64,000 nt of DNA from Methylobacillus arboreus (lineage in GTDB: Bacteria > Pseudomonadota > Gammaproteobacteria > Burkholderiales > Methylophilaceae): NCBI RefSeq assembly GCF_020532725.1, contig NZ_JAJAVC010000003.1, positions 806,001-870,000 on the forward strand, read 5' to 3'. Below, piece after piece: positions 48,149-59,556 of the stretch. The notes under the pieces are model-generated. The model saw nothing but the letters and a program-made list of their open reading frames with translations, was not told where the DNA came from and did not search any database. The number at the start of each line of letters is the position of its first letter. The stretch's first letter is position 1. A program made the translations under genes and the position numbers.

Positions 48149-48376
48149 TTAGTGCTTGTCAGTGTATGGCAGAAGCGCAAGGAAGCGAGCACGCTTCACT
48201 GCTGTAGTCAGCTGGCGCTGATACTTGGCCTTGGTACCGGTAATACGGGCTGGGATGATCTTGCCGTTTTCATTGATGAAATCCTTAAGCAGATCAGCAT
48301 CCTTGTAATCCACTTGCTTGATGCCCTCTGCCGAGAAACGGCAGTAGCGGCGGCGTTTGAACATGTCACGTGCCAT
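48149..48376 (-). CDS. rpsR: 30S ribosomal protein S18
   Basis: A 75-residue small-subunit protein. [21 protein letters not shown] and the C-terminal [28 protein letters not shown] are diagnostic. It binds S6 on the ribosome and, with S6, probably binds the operon leader. Confidence 0.96.
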   Translation of the reverse strand: MARDMFKRRRYCRFSAEGIKQVDYKDADLLKDFINENGKIIPARITGTKAKYQRQLTTAVKRARFLALLPYTDKH

Positions 48377-48388
48377 GATAAAAACCTT

Positions 48389-48688
48389 TCAGATAATTTT
48401 CTTTAATGTTTGTATATGCAACACCAGTTGAGCGCTCTTGAGGCTACGCCTGGCAAGAAAGCCGCTTACCGCGACCCTGCTGCCCGCTTCGATTTCCTGT
48501 GCTTCCAGCGCCAGCTGGCCCATGACCATGCTTGACACCTCACACTCAACCTTGCGCTTCATTCCCGCCTCTATCTGCTCGGAAACATGGTGCAGATGAA
48601 AGCTCAGTACTGGTATTCCTGCCGGGGTGTAGCGGAGTTCAGCCACATTGGCAAACTCACCGCTCAGCTCCAGCCGGTTTAAACTCAC
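48389..48688 (-). CDS. priB: primosomal replication protein PriB
   Basis: A 99-residue single OB-fold protein that helps PriA restart stalled replication forks. NRLELSGEFANVAELRYTPAGIPVLSFHLHH and the QLALEAQEIEAGSRVAVSGFLA block match PriB, a paralogue of SSB. Its place between rpsF and rpsR is conserved in beta- and gammaproteobacteria. It starts with GTG at 48688. Confidence 0.93.
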   Translation of the reverse strand: MSLNRLELSGEFANVAELRYTPAGIPVLSFHLHHVSEQIEAGMKRKVECEVSSMVMGQLALEAQEIEAGSRVAVSGFLARRSLKSAQLVLHIQTLKKII

Positions 48689-48692
48689 TTAA

Positions 48693-49082
48693 TTAAGCAG
48701 ACGCCTGCTCTGCTGCTGCAGGTGCGGCAGCTTCGTCCTTGTTAGCCAGCAATGACTTGGACTTTTCTTCCTTCATCATTGGGGATGGCTCAGTAACGGC
48801 TTCGCTGGTATTCAGCGTCAGGTGGCGCAGCACGGCATCGTTGAACTTGAATGCATGCTCAAGCTCATCCAATACAGCCTGGCTGACTTCGATATTCATC
48901 AGCACGTAGTGTGCCTTGTGGATTTTCTGGATTGGGTAAGCCAGTTGGCGACGGCCCCAGTCTTCCAGGCGATGGATAGCACCGCCGTTGGAAGTGACCA
49001 GCGTACGGTAACGCTCGATCATCGCGGGCACTTGCTCGCTTTGGTCCGGATGGACGATGAAAACAACTTCATAATGTCGCAT
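48693..49082 (-). CDS. rpsF: 30S ribosomal protein S6
   Basis: A 129-residue small-subunit protein. [25 protein letters not shown] and [19 protein letters not shown] are characteristic, and the C-terminal tail is Ala/Glu-rich. The frame runs to 49115, but ATG at 49082 has AAGGAG six bases upstream and gives the family N-terminus. Confidence 0.95.
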   Translation of the reverse strand: MRHYEVVFIVHPDQSEQVPAMIERYRTLVTSNGGAIHRLEDWGRRQLAYPIQKIHKAHYVLMNIEVSQAVLDELEHAFKFNDAVLRHLTLNTSEAVTEPSPMMKEEKSKSLLANKDEAAAPAAAEQASA

Positions 49083-49104
49083 ACATTCTCCTTGTGGATT
49101 AATA

Positions 49105-49130
49105 GCCTTCCGCATGCGAAACGGTAAGGC
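49105..49130 (-). ncRNA. candidate S6:S18-binding leader hairpin
   Basis: In the leader RNA of rpsF, GCCTT and AAGGC close a stem with ACCG/CGG above it and a TTTCGCATG loop, 22 bases before the ATG. The CCG element in such a stem is the known feature of the S6:S18 autoregulatory motif; identity here is inference. Confidence 0.5.
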
Positions 49131-49147
49131 AAGGTGGAAAGCCCGCC

Positions 49148-49176
49148 ACTATAGCCAAAAAATGTCGATTAATCAA
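49148..49176 (-). promoter_or_regulatory. promoter of the rpsF operon
   Basis: On the minus strand TTGATT (49171-49176) and TATAGT (49148-49153) are 17 bases apart; a GC-rich discriminator (GGCGGGC) follows. The predicted leader is about 60 bases. Confidence 0.75.
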
Positions 49177-51073
<1,897 letters not shown>

Positions 51074-51092
51074 CCACATTGATATAAAAAAG

Positions 51093-51119
51093 AAAAGCCA
51101 CGATCTCCGTGGCTTTTTT
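51093..51119. terminator. bidirectional terminator between pgi and sppA
   Basis: AAAAGCCACG and CGTGGCTTTT form a 10-bp stem with a 5-base loop and T-runs outward on both strands. Confidence 0.9.
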
Positions 51120-51137
51120 ATTGCAATCTATCCGGGA

Positions 51138-52076
51138 TTATTCCAAGCCGAACTTCTTACCCAGTAAACTTGCACTGGCACCGGCCCCCAAACGCTTGGC
51201 AAACCTATCGGCCAATCCTTCCTTGGCGGTAAAGTCCACCACGTTTTCCTGCTTGATGACTTCACGTGCGACATAGTCAGAGCTGCCAAATGCGTCTGCA
51301 AGCCCCATTTCCACACTGCTTTCGCCGCTCCAGAACAGGCCACTGAAAGTCTCGGGCGTTTCCTTGAGGCGCTTGCCACGCCCTTCACGCACTACTGTAA
51401 TGAACTGGGCATGGATCTGGTCCAGCATTTGCTGGGCAAACGCCTGGTGCTTGGGATTTACCGGCGAAAACGGATCCAGCATGGCCTTGTTGCTGCCGGC
51501 GGTCATCAGGCGGCGCTCCACGCCAAACTTTTCCATGGCGCCAGTAAAGCCGAATCCATCCATCAATACGCCGATCGAACCAACGATGCTGGCCTTATCA
51601 ACGAAAATCTTGTCGGCGGCCACTGCGATGTAATAGCCGCCTGAGGCGCACACGTCCTGCACTACAGCATACACCGGGATATTGGGATGCAATTTACGCT
51701 GGCGCTTGATCTCGTCATTAATGATGCCTGCCTGCACCGGGCTGCCGCCAGGACTGTTGATGCGCAGGATGATCCCCTTGGTGCCCTTGCTTTCATAAGC
51801 GGATTGCAGGCTTGAAATCACACCATCCGCATTCACGACATCATCACTGCCAATCACGCCATTGATATCGATCAGTGCCGTGTGTTCCGCCGAGGTGCTG
51901 GAACTTTCATTCCACCCTGTCACATAGAACAGGATGATGAACAGATAGAGGAAACCGAGTGATTTAAAGAAAATACTCCATTGGCGTGAGCGGCGCTGCT
52001 CCTTGACCGTAGCCAAGGCAAGCTGATGCAGCGTATCGCGCTCCCAGTTGGAGCCATTGGGATGGTTATCAGACAT
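51138..52076 (-). CDS. sppA: signal peptide peptidase SppA, S49 family
   Basis: A 312-residue membrane-bound serine protease of the short (36K) type. One N-terminal membrane helix (residues 39-54) is followed by LIDINGVIGSD, GIILRINSPGGSPVQAG and the nucleophile Ser in QDVCASGGYYIAVAADKIF. The catalytic Lys is expected in SIGVLMDGFGFTGAMEKFG or the following VERRL segment. It degrades leftover signal peptides. It overlaps the Rieske gene by 8 bases. Confidence 0.92.
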   Translation of the reverse strand: MSDNHPNGSNWERDTLHQLALATVKEQRRSRQWSIFFKSLGFLYLFIILFYVTGWNESSSTSAEHTALIDINGVIGSDDVVNADGVISSLQSAYESKGTKGIILRINSPGGSPVQAGIINDEIKRQRKLHPNIPVYAVVQDVCASGGYYIAVAADKIFVDKASIVGSIGVLMDGFGFTGAMEKFGVERRLMTAGSNKAMLDPFSPVNPKHQAFAQQMLDQIHAQFITVVREGRGKRLKETPETFSGLFWSGESSVEMGLADAFGSSDYVAREVIKQENVVDFTAKEGLADRFAKRLGAGASASLLGKKFGLE

Positions 52077-52371
52077 TCGTTAAGCTTTCCAGGTTGATGA
52101 ATATTTGCTGTTCTTGCTCTTTTACCTGCACGGACTCCAGCATCTGCCCGTGACAGGGCCCGGCCACACAATAACCGGTATCCGGTTGAAAATGCGCGCC
52201 ATGCGTCGCGCAGATCAGATATTGGCCACTCAAATCAAAAAACTCGCCAGGGTTCCAGTCCAGTTCCAGCGAAATATGCGCACAACGGTTGAGGTAAGCG
52301 TAGACCTTGCCGCCGAAGCGGACCGCAAAACCTGTGACATGGGAACCAAGCTCGGGAAGTTTAAAGCGCAC
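52069..52371 (-). CDS. small Rieske [2Fe-2S] protein
   Basis: About 100-107 residues; a single Rieske domain. The cluster ligands are in NRCAHISLELDW (Cys-x-His) and ICATHGAHF (Cys-x2-His). CVAGPCHGQMLESVQV ends the fold. No redox partner is nearby. The start is unclear: GTG at 52371 has its purine-rich AAGGGA directly adjacent, while family members usually carry a few more residues (here LEDDGKG, open back to the gph stop), where only CTG is available as a start. It lies in the conserved rluC-gph-Rieske-sppA string. Confidence 0.85.
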   Translation of the reverse strand: MRFKLPELGSHVTGFAVRFGGKVYAYLNRCAHISLELDWNPGEFFDLSGQYLICATHGAHFQPDTGYCVAGPCHGQMLESVQVKEQEQQIFINLESLTNV

Positions 52372-52402
52372 TCCCTTGCCGTCATCTTCCAGGTTATGAA
52401 AA

Positions 52403-53059
52403 TCAGGCGTTCATTTCCAGCCATTGGCTGAGTGTAGCAAAATCGTCAAAATGCGCCAGCGGCGAATGCGGCAGCAAGCGCTCAAGCGGATGGGCACCAT
52501 AGGTAACACCCAGGCTGGAAACCCTGGCATTCTGCGCCATCTGCAGGTCGAAACTGGTATCGCCCACCATCAGCGTGCGTTCCTGCTCGACGCCGAACTC
52601 ATTCATCAGTTCGTCCAGCATCTGCGGATGCGGTTTGGAATGGCACTCATCAACACACCGGGTGCCATGAATAAATGTTCCCAGCCCGCTATGCGCCAGC
52701 GCATGGTCCAAGCCACGCCGCCCCTTGCCGGTCGCAACCCCCAGCATATAGCCCTGCTGATTGAGCCTGGCGACAGTATCGTAGGCCGTATCAAAGAGCA
52801 GCACATCATCCTGGTGCGCGTTGTAATGCACATTGTAATGTGCAGCCATCTGCTGGATCTGTTCCTGGGTAATCACACCGAACAATTGCTCGATGGCTTC
52901 GCGCAGCCCCAGTCCAATAATGCTGCTGGCAGCTTCTTGGCCTGGGTCTTCCAGACCGGTCTCTATCGCGGCCTTGCGAATGCTGTTGACGATAATCTGG
53001 GTGGAATTGGCAAGCGTGCCGTCCCAGTCAAACACAATCAGGTCAAAACGCTTACCCAT
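52403..53059 (-). CDS. gph: HAD-family phosphatase, Gph-like
   Basis: A 218-residue HAD hydrolase. DLIVFDWDGTLANST has the nucleophilic Asp, VATGKGRRGLDHAL is motif II (Lys region), and MVGDTSFDLQMAQNA is the Asp-rich motif IV. It most resembles phosphoglycolate phosphatase or the related protein often paired with rluC. The exact substrate cannot be told from sequence. It overlaps rluC by 8 bases. Confidence 0.85.
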   Translation of the reverse strand: MGKRFDLIVFDWDGTLANSTQIIVNSIRKAAIETGLEDPGQEAASSIIGLGLREAIEQLFGVITQEQIQQMAAHYNVHYNAHQDDVLLFDTAYDTVARLNQQGYMLGVATGKGRRGLDHALAHSGLGTFIHGTRCVDECHSKPHPQMLDELMNEFGVEQERTLMVGDTSFDLQMAQNARVSSLGVTYGAHPLERLLPHSPLAHFDDFATLSQWLEMNA

Positions 53060-54032
53060 GTCCGGACTCCGCGTTTAAAACCTCAATAAATTTATTAAGT
53101 TCCTTTGGTAACGATGCGATTAATTTCAACTTTTCCCCGCTGATCGGATGATGTAAATTGGTTTCTGCCGAGTGCAGGAACATGCGCTTCAGGCCTTGCT
53201 TCTGCAAGGATTTATTCAAGGCAAAATCGCCATATTTATCATCCCCGGCAATCGGGAAGCCTAAATGTGACAACTGCACACGCAGTTGGTGTGTTCTGCC
53301 AGTGACCAACTGTGCCTCCAGCAGGGTGAACTCTCCCAGAGACTGTCGCAAATAAAAAATAGTTTCAGAATTCTGCCCATCATCCTGCACCGCCACGCGT
53401 CGCTCGCCGCTTGAGAGCACAAATTTGTGCAAAGGCAGCTTAACGCGGCGCTTCTGGTCTTTCCATTGGCCATGTACCAGTACCAGATAGCGCTTGTCGG
53501 TCTGATTGTTACGGATGGCGTCATGCAGGTTGACCAATGCGCTACGCTTCTTGGCAAGCAGCAAAACGCCAGAGGTTTCACGGTCCAGGCGATGCACTAG
53601 CTCGAGGAACTTGGCATGCGGGCGTTCCAGCCGCAACTGCTCAATCACGCCGCGGCTGACTCCGCTCCCCCCATGCACCGCAAAACCTGCGGGCTTGTCG
53701 ATGACAAGCAAGGCTTCGTCCTCGAAAATAACCGCCCCATCAAATTTGGAGGTGACCGGCCTTGTGACTGACTCCGCTTGCGGCTGGGTCATGCGCACTG
53801 GCGGCACACGCACCTGGTCGCCCAGGTTGAGCTTAGCGCTTGCATCCACACGCTTGCTGTTTACCCGGACCTCGCCGCTACGCAGAATGCGGTAAACGTG
53901 GCTTTTAGGCACGCCTTTGAGGATTTTCGCCAGAAAATTATCAACTCTTTGCCCTTCGCTGGCTTCATCTATGGTGAGCATGTTGACAGCTGCAGGATTA
54001 AATTGATTTCTTGTTTTGCTTAAATTAGCCAT
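53052..54032 (-). CDS. rluC: 23S rRNA pseudouridine synthase RluC
   Basis: A 326-residue RluA-family synthase, expected to modify U955, U2504 and U2580 of 23S rRNA. An S4 RNA-binding domain (GQRVDNFLAKILKGVPKSHVYRILRSGEVRVNSKR, about 27-62) precedes the catalytic domain with the Asp in VHRLDRETSGVLLLAK. GRTHQLRVQL and GDDKYGD are further signatures. It is divergent from rne, an arrangement common in proteobacteria. Confidence 0.94.
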   Translation of the reverse strand: MANLSKTRNQFNPAAVNMLTIDEASEGQRVDNFLAKILKGVPKSHVYRILRSGEVRVNSKRVDASAKLNLGDQVRVPPVRMTQPQAESVTRPVTSKFDGAVIFEDEALLVIDKPAGFAVHGGSGVSRGVIEQLRLERPHAKFLELVHRLDRETSGVLLLAKKRSALVNLHDAIRNNQTDKRYLVLVHGQWKDQKRRVKLPLHKFVLSSGERRVAVQDDGQNSETIFYLRQSLGEFTLLEAQLVTGRTHQLRVQLSHLGFPIAGDDKYGDFALNKSLQKQGLKRMFLHSAETNLHHPISGEKLKLIASLPKELNKFIEVLNAESGHG

Positions 54033-54615
54033 CTCACCTATACTACGACGATCTTGAAGTAAATGCGCTAAGCGCTTCTTCAGGAATGATTTACCTGCAA
54101 TGAAAAAACACCTTGGTTAACTCGCTCGCCAATTGAAACAAGTAGCGATTTTGTAATAGAAATAATGCGCTCTAGCCGCCGCAGACCAAGATTGTTAATG
54201 TGGCGCACGGCCCAGGATATACTGAAAAAATAGCATATTAGCCGATAATGCCGGCTAATCCGAGACAGAATAGACGTATCGGGGTTTAGAACCCAATAGT
54301 TTACGAAAGCTTTCGTTAACAAATTCAAGCTGATACCGAACCATATCGGTATTAGAAAATCTTTTCCCAAGTAGCTCAAGACGCTACGGCATGTGCTAAA
54401 CCGCACCAAGGGAAAAGCGGCCTGAAGGCAAAGAACTGCCTAGCCGAAAAATTGAGAAACTATTGTTTCGCGTTACCTCCTGCGGATTTTAATCTGCTCG
54501 TATCGTGTCAATGCAACCTGCATGACAGGTATAAACATGGCACTTCAGTCATAGCACTGCTCCGCCGCCAGAAATGGCACGGTCTGCTACCCGCACAAGA
54601 GCGCGGGAGTCATAA
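54033..54615. other. rne upstream region with long structured leader
   Basis: 583 bases divergent between rluC and rne. A possible rne promoter has TTGTTA (54192-54197) and TATACT (54218-54223). After it lies a chain of perfect stems: ACGAAAG/CTTTCGT (54304-54317), ATACCGA/TCGGTAT (54334-54353), CTTTTCCC/GGGAAAAG (54361-54417) enclosing GTAGC/GCTAC, CGGC/GCCG enclosing GGCA/TGCC (54418-54446), GAAAC/GTTTC (54456-54469), and GCGGA/TCTGC (54482-54497). This fits an autoregulatory rne 5' leader. Confidence 0.55.
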
Positions 54616-57309
54616 ATGAAACGCATGCTATTTAATGCGACACAATCGGAAGAACTCCGTGTCGCCATTGTCGACGGACAAAAACTTATCGATCTCGATA
54701 TTGAATCCGCCGGCAAGGAACAACGCAAGAGCAATATCTACAAGGGTGTCATCACCCGCATCGAGCCATCCCTGGAAGCCGCTTTCGTCAACTACGGCAC
54801 CGACCGTCACGGTTTCCTGCCATTCAAGGAAGTCGCCCGCAGCTATTTCCAGAACGACGGTGAATCCGGCCGCACCCCGCGCATCCAGGATGTACTGAAA
54901 GAAGGCCAGGAGCTGATTGTCCAGGTGGACAAGGATGAACGTGGCAACAAGGGTGCCGCCCTCACCACTTTCGTCTCGCTGGCTGGCCGCTATCTGGTAT
55001 TGATGCCCAACAATCCACGAGGCGGTGGTGTTTCCCGCCGTATTGAAGGCGAAGACCGCAACGAACTGCGTGACACCATGGCGCAACTGCAAGTGCCAAA
55101 CGGCATGAGCATCATCGCCCGCACTGCAGGCATCGGCCGCAGCGCTGAGGAACTGCAATGGGATCTCAACTACCTGCTGCAACTCTGGTCTGCCGTCGAA
55201 AACGCTTCCACCATCCAGAGCGGCCCTTTCCTGATCTACCAGGAAGGCAGCCTGGTGATCCGTGCAATCCGCGATTATTTCCAGCCTGATATCGGCGAAA
55301 TCCTCATCGATACCCCTGACGTGCATGAGCAAGCCGTGCAGTTTATGAATCACGTCATGCCGAACAATGTGGCCCGCGTAAAACTCTATCGCGACGAAAT
55401 CCCATTGTTCTCCCGCTTCCAGATCGAGCACCAGATTGAGTCTGCATTTTCGCGCGAAGTCCGCTTGCCTTCCGGCGGGGCAATCGTGATTGACCATACC
55501 GAGGCCCTGGTTTCCGTGGACGTCAACTCCGGCCGCTCCACCAAGGGCAGCGACATCGAGCAGACCGCATTCAACACCAACCTGGAAGCTGCTGACGAAG
55601 TAGCACGCCAGTTGCGCCTGCGCGACCTGGGCGGCCTGGTTGTGATTGACTTCATCGATATGGAAAGCCAGCGCAACCAGCGTGAGGTCGAGAACCGCCT
55701 GCGTGAAGCGCTGCACCATGACCGTGCCCGCGTGCAAACCGGCAAGATCTCCCGTTTCGGCTTGCTGGAGCTTTCGCGTCAGCGCCTGCGCCCTAGCCTG
55801 GGTGAATCCAACCACATTCCTTGCCCCCGCTGCCACGGCACAGGGCATATCCGCGGTATAGAATCGACCGCGCTGCATATCCTGCGCATCACGCAGGAAG
55901 AAGCCATGAAGGAAAACAGCGCTATCATCCAGGTACAACTGCCTGTCGAAGCCGCTACCTTCCTGCTCAATGAAAAGCGCTCTGAAATTCACAAGATCGA
56001 GCAGCGCATGGGCGTGCAAGTGGTATTGATCCCCAATATCCACATGGAAACCCCAAACTACAACATCCTGCGCATTCGCCATGATGATGTGGAAGAAACA
56101 GGCCGTGCCAGCTACGAGATGGTTGAGCTGCCTTCCGAAACCATAGAAGCAGCCATCGCGAATGAACCTAAGCCAGCCAAGCCTGAAGCGGCAGTAAAAG
56201 GCATCACGCCAACTTCTCCTGCGCCAACAGCCAAGGAAAAGCCAGTCGCCGCCACATCCCTGCTTGGCCGTTTCAAGTCCTGGCTTGCCAACGTGACTGC
56301 ACCCAAGCCGGAAACCAAGCCGCAAGAGGAAAGCCAGCGGCGCGACACTGGCCGCAACAACCAGCGTCGTAACAACAGCCGTCGCGGCGAGCGCACTGGG
56401 AATGACCGCCAGGCTCAAGGCGAACAACGCCAGGAACAGCGTAAAGAGCAACGCGGCAATAATGACCGCCGTCCGCAACAGGCTGATCAACGCGCAACAC
56501 AACCGCGCCAGGAAAAAGCAGAGCGTCCAGAACGCGCCGAGCGCCAGCCCAAGCCGCAACAGCAGGCAACGCCTGCCTTGCAGGCAGAGACTCCGGTGGA
56601 AACTGGTGGTGAGCAACGTGGCAACCGTCGCGGACGCAATGGCCGTCGCGAGCGTCAGCCTCGCAACGAAAATGCAAACCGTGAAAACCGCCAGCAATCT
56701 ACTGACGAGGTACAGGTGCCAGCAGAGTCTCAAGCTCAACCGACAACGCCTGTGGAAGAACAAAAAACCGCAGGAACCGTTGCGCCGGTAGAAACCAAGC
56801 TGGAGGCTGTATCCAAACCCAAAGCCGAAACCAAAGCAGAACCGGTTAAAACTGAAGCCAAGGCCAACCTGCGCGAGGAAGCACCGCTGCCAGTTGCCAA
56901 GTCCGAAGCCGCTACAATCGAGGCCTCCGCACCCGTGGTAGAAACCAAGGTCAAGGAAACGCCGATTGAAGCTGTAGCCAGCACGGATAGCAAAGCCGTT
57001 GCGGAAAACACACCCGCTGCAAAGGCAAAGGCTGTTGAATCAGGTGAAGAGTCGCCTGTAGAAACTGCCAAGCCTGAGAAAAAGCCACGCGCACCTCGCC
57101 GCCGTAAGGCTGAGGCCGAAAAGCCAGCCGACCTGGCGGCATCCGGCCTGCAACTGGTAGAAACCAAGGCAGAAGCCATCAAGTCTGTTGCTCCCATAGA
57201 GGAAGCACCGGCAAAACGCGCTTCACGCAAGCCAGCCGCCTGGCAGCAAAAAGCGGCGCAGGCGGAAGCAGGCGGCGAACCGTTGGTAATGGTTGAAACC
57301 CAGAAGTAA
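54616..57309 (+). CDS. rne: ribonuclease E
   Basis: An 897-residue endonuclease that starts mRNA decay and matures rRNA and tRNA. The catalytic half (about 1-515) has [21 protein letters not shown], an S1 RNA-binding domain near 35-120, the metal-binding region VDVNSGRS ... NLEAADE ... VVIDFIDM, and the Zn-link CPRCHGTGH near 404. The other half (about 515-897) is low-complexity: an Arg/Gln/Asn-rich RNA-binding stretch near 575-690, then Ala/Glu/Lys/Pro-rich repeats with recurring VETK motifs. That tail is the usual degradosome scaffold type. It starts behind GGGAG. Confidence 0.95.
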   Translation: MKRMLFNATQSEELRVAIVDGQKLIDLDIESAGKEQRKSNIYKGVITRIEPSLEAAFVNYGTDRHGFLPFKEVARSYFQNDGESGRTPRIQDVLKEGQELIVQVDKDERGNKGAALTTFVSLAGRYLVLMPNNPRGGGVSRRIEGEDRNELRDTMAQLQVPNGMSIIARTAGIGRSAEELQWDLNYLLQLWSAVENASTIQSGPFLIYQEGSLVIRAIRDYFQPDIGEILIDTPDVHEQAVQFMNHVMPNNVARVKLYRDEIPLFSRFQIEHQIESAFSREVRLPSGGAIVIDHTEALVSVDVNSGRSTKGSDIEQTAFNTNLEAADEVARQLRLRDLGGLVVIDFIDMESQRNQREVENRLREALHHDRARVQTGKISRFGLLELSRQRLRPSLGESNHIPCPRCHGTGHIRGIESTALHILRITQEEAMKENSAIIQVQLPVEAATFLLNEKRSEIHKIEQRMGVQVVLIPNIHMETPNYNILRIRHDDVEETGRASYEMVELPSETIEAAIANEPKPAKPEAAVKGITPTSPAPTAKEKPVAATSLLGRFKSWLANVTAPKPETKPQEESQRRDTGRNNQRRNNSRRGERTGNDRQAQGEQRQEQRKEQRGNNDRRPQQADQRATQPRQEKAERPERAERQPKPQQQATPALQAETPVETGGEQRGNRRGRNGRRERQPRNENANRENRQQSTDEVQVPAESQAQPTTPVEEQKTAGTVAPVETKLEAVSKPKAETKAEPVKTEAKANLREEAPLPVAKSEAATIEASAPVVETKVKETPIEAVASTDSKAVAENTPAAKAKAVESGEESPVETAKPEKKPRAPRRRKAEAEKPADLAASGLQLVETKAEAIKSVAPIEEAPAKRASRKPAAWQQKAAQAEAGGEPLVMVETQK

Positions 57310-57327
57310 CCCATAAGCAGCAAAGAA

Positions 57328-57351
57328 AAAGCCCTGACTTGTCAGGGCTTT
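57328..57351. terminator. bidirectional terminator between rne and uvrB
   Basis: AAAGCCCTGAC and GTCAGGGCTTT form an 11-bp stem with T-rich flanks (TTTCTT on the plus strand, TTTTTCTTT on the minus). Confidence 0.85.
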
Positions 57352-57415
57352 CTTATATCCATCATCAGGCATTGGGAGCTTGTGAAACTAGGTTACGCCT
57401 GATGGATTGTTCCTT

Positions 57416-59464
57416 TTATTGGGGCGGCTCATCTGGAATTACCGCGCCATAGAACATGGTCTTGAGCTTTTTCAACTGATCCCGATATTCGCCAGCCTTC
57501 TCAAATTCGAGATTTTTGGCACTTTCCAGCATGGCTTTTTCCAAGCGCTTCATCTGCTTGAGCACATCCTTCTCGCTCATGCTCTCATAACTGGCCTGCT
57601 CTTCCGCAGCCTTGCGCTCACGCTGGTGATCTTCCTTGCTGTAGACGCCCTCGATAATATCCTTGATACGCTTGCTCACCCCCTTGGGCGTGATGCCATG
57701 CTCAGTATTGAAGGCTATTTGCTTTTCACGGCGGCGCTGGGTTTCATCCATCGCCAGCTTCATAGAACGCGTCACCCGGTTGGCGTAGAAAATCACCTTG
57801 CCGTTAAGGTTACGCGCGGCGCGTCCCGCAGTCTGGATCAGGGAACGCTCAGAGCGCAAGAAACCTTCCTTGTCCGCATCCAACACTGCCACCAATGAAA
57901 CTTCGGGAATATCCAGCCCCTCACGCAGCAGGTTGATGCCAACCAGGACATCAAATTCGCCCAGCCGCAGGTCACGGATGATTTCCACGCGCTCCACCGT
58001 ATCAATGTCGGAATGCAAGTAGCGTACGCGCACGCCATGTTCAGCGAGATAGTCGGTCAGGTCTTCCGCCATGCGCTTGGTCAGCGTGGTAGCCAGTACA
58101 CGTTCGCCCACATCTACCCTGAGCTTGATTTCCGACAACAGGTCGTCAACCTGAGTATCCGCAGGCTTGACGATAATCTCCGGGTCTATCAGCCCTGTAG
58201 GGCGCACCACCTGTTCCACCACGCGCTGCTGGTGCGTGGCTTCATATTCTGAAGGTGTGGCACTTACGAAAATACATTGAGGGATGATGCGTTCGAACTC
58301 CTCAAACCTGAGCGGCCGGTTATCCACGGCAGATGGCAAACGGAAGCCGTAATCCACCAGGTTTTCCTTGCGCGCACGGTCACCCTTGTACATACCGCCA
58401 ATCTGCGGCACGGTAACGTGGCTCTCGTCAATGATCATGAGCGCGTTGTCCGGCAGGTAGTCAATCAGCGTCGGCGGCGCATCGCCAGGACTGCGGCCGG
58501 TCAGGTGGCGGCTGTAGTTTTCGATACCCTTGCAGAAGCCGATCTCGTTGAGCATTTCCAGGTCGAAGCGCGTGCGCTGCTCAATGCGTTGCGCTTCTAC
58601 CAGCTTGTTGTTCTTGATATAAAAGTCCACACGTTCGCGCAGCTCCTGCTTGATGGTCTCCATCGCGCGTATCGTGGCTTCCCGCGCTGTGACATAGTGG
58701 CTGGAAGGAAAAATGCGGAAGTTGTGGATTTTGTTGAAAAGTTGCCCGGTCAGCGGGTCAAACAGGGTGATGCTCTCAATCTCATCATCAAACAGGCTAA
58801 TACGCACTGCCGTTTCACTGTTTTCCGAAGGGAACACATCCAGCACATCGCCACGCACGCGGAAAGCGCCACGGGAAAAATCAAAGTCGTTACGTTCGTA
58901 TTGCATCGCAATGAGCTTGTTCACTATATCGCGCTGCGTGACTTTCATGCCCAAATGGATATGCAGCACCATGCCATGGTATTCACCCGGGTCGCCGATA
59001 CCATAGATCGCGGATACCGTAGCGACAATGATGCTGTCCTCGCGCTCAAGCAGGGCCTTGGTCGCTGAAAGGCGCATTTGCTCGATATGGTCATTGATGC
59101 TGGAGTCTTTCTCAATGAACAGGTCGCGCGAAGGCACGTAGGCTTCGGGCTGGTAATAATCGTAATAGGAAACGAAATACTCCACCGCATTCTGCGGAAA
59201 GAACTCCTTGAACTCCGAATAAAGCTGGGCAGCCAGCGTCTTGTTGGGCGCCATCACAATCGCGGGACGCCCGGTGCGGGCAATCACGTTAGCCATAGTG
59301 TATGTCTTGCCCGACCCGGTCACGCCGAGCAATGTCTGGAACCGCAAACCTTCATTAATGCCTTCGGTCAGGCGCTCTATCGCTACCGGCTGGTCGCCTG
59401 CGGGCTGGAATGGTTGAAAAAGCTTGTATTTACTGTTTGGGAAAGTGACAATCACAGCAATCAC
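57416..59464 (-). CDS. uvrB: excinuclease ABC subunit B
   Basis: A 682-residue damage-recognition helicase of nucleotide excision repair. Walker [11 protein letters not shown] lies near residue 48, the beta-hairpin [15 protein letters not shown] that clamps DNA near 100-115, DESHVTVPQ is the DEAD-like box, and the C-terminal UVR motif ([24 protein letters not shown]-like, about 640-675) binds UvrC. It starts with GTG at 59464; other GTG codons follow closely. It is divergent from the protease gene. Confidence 0.95.
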   Translation of the reverse strand: MIAVIVTFPNSKYKLFQPFQPAGDQPVAIERLTEGINEGLRFQTLLGVTGSGKTYTMANVIARTGRPAIVMAPNKTLAAQLYSEFKEFFPQNAVEYFVSYYDYYQPEAYVPSRDLFIEKDSSINDHIEQMRLSATKALLEREDSIIVATVSAIYGIGDPGEYHGMVLHIHLGMKVTQRDIVNKLIAMQYERNDFDFSRGAFRVRGDVLDVFPSENSETAVRISLFDDEIESITLFDPLTGQLFNKIHNFRIFPSSHYVTAREATIRAMETIKQELRERVDFYIKNNKLVEAQRIEQRTRFDLEMLNEIGFCKGIENYSRHLTGRSPGDAPPTLIDYLPDNALMIIDESHVTVPQIGGMYKGDRARKENLVDYGFRLPSAVDNRPLRFEEFERIIPQCIFVSATPSEYEATHQQRVVEQVVRPTGLIDPEIIVKPADTQVDDLLSEIKLRVDVGERVLATTLTKRMAEDLTDYLAEHGVRVRYLHSDIDTVERVEIIRDLRLGEFDVLVGINLLREGLDIPEVSLVAVLDADKEGFLRSERSLIQTAGRAARNLNGKVIFYANRVTRSMKLAMDETQRRREKQIAFNTEHGITPKGVSKRIKDIIEGVYSKEDHQRERKAAEEQASYESMSEKDVLKQMKRLEKAMLESAKNLEFEKAGEYRDQLKKLKTMFYGAVIPDEPPQ

Positions 59465-59556
59465 CAGTGAGACGGGATTCTGATTTTAACAGGCATGCAG
59501 GTTCTGTGCGCCTGTTTCCGTCTCTCGCTGGTTTGCATTCCGGACACGGAGGCTGT

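Noticed and set aside
54080-54409. A 109-codon minus-strand frame in the rluC-rne gap
   Set aside because: It overlaps the structured rne leader on the other strand and has no ribosome site. It reads as chance.
54628-56763. A 711-codon open frame on the minus strand opposite rne
   Set aside because: It lies wholly within the strongly supported rne gene. The protein is Leu/Val/Ala-rich shadow sequence without a ribosome site or family motif.
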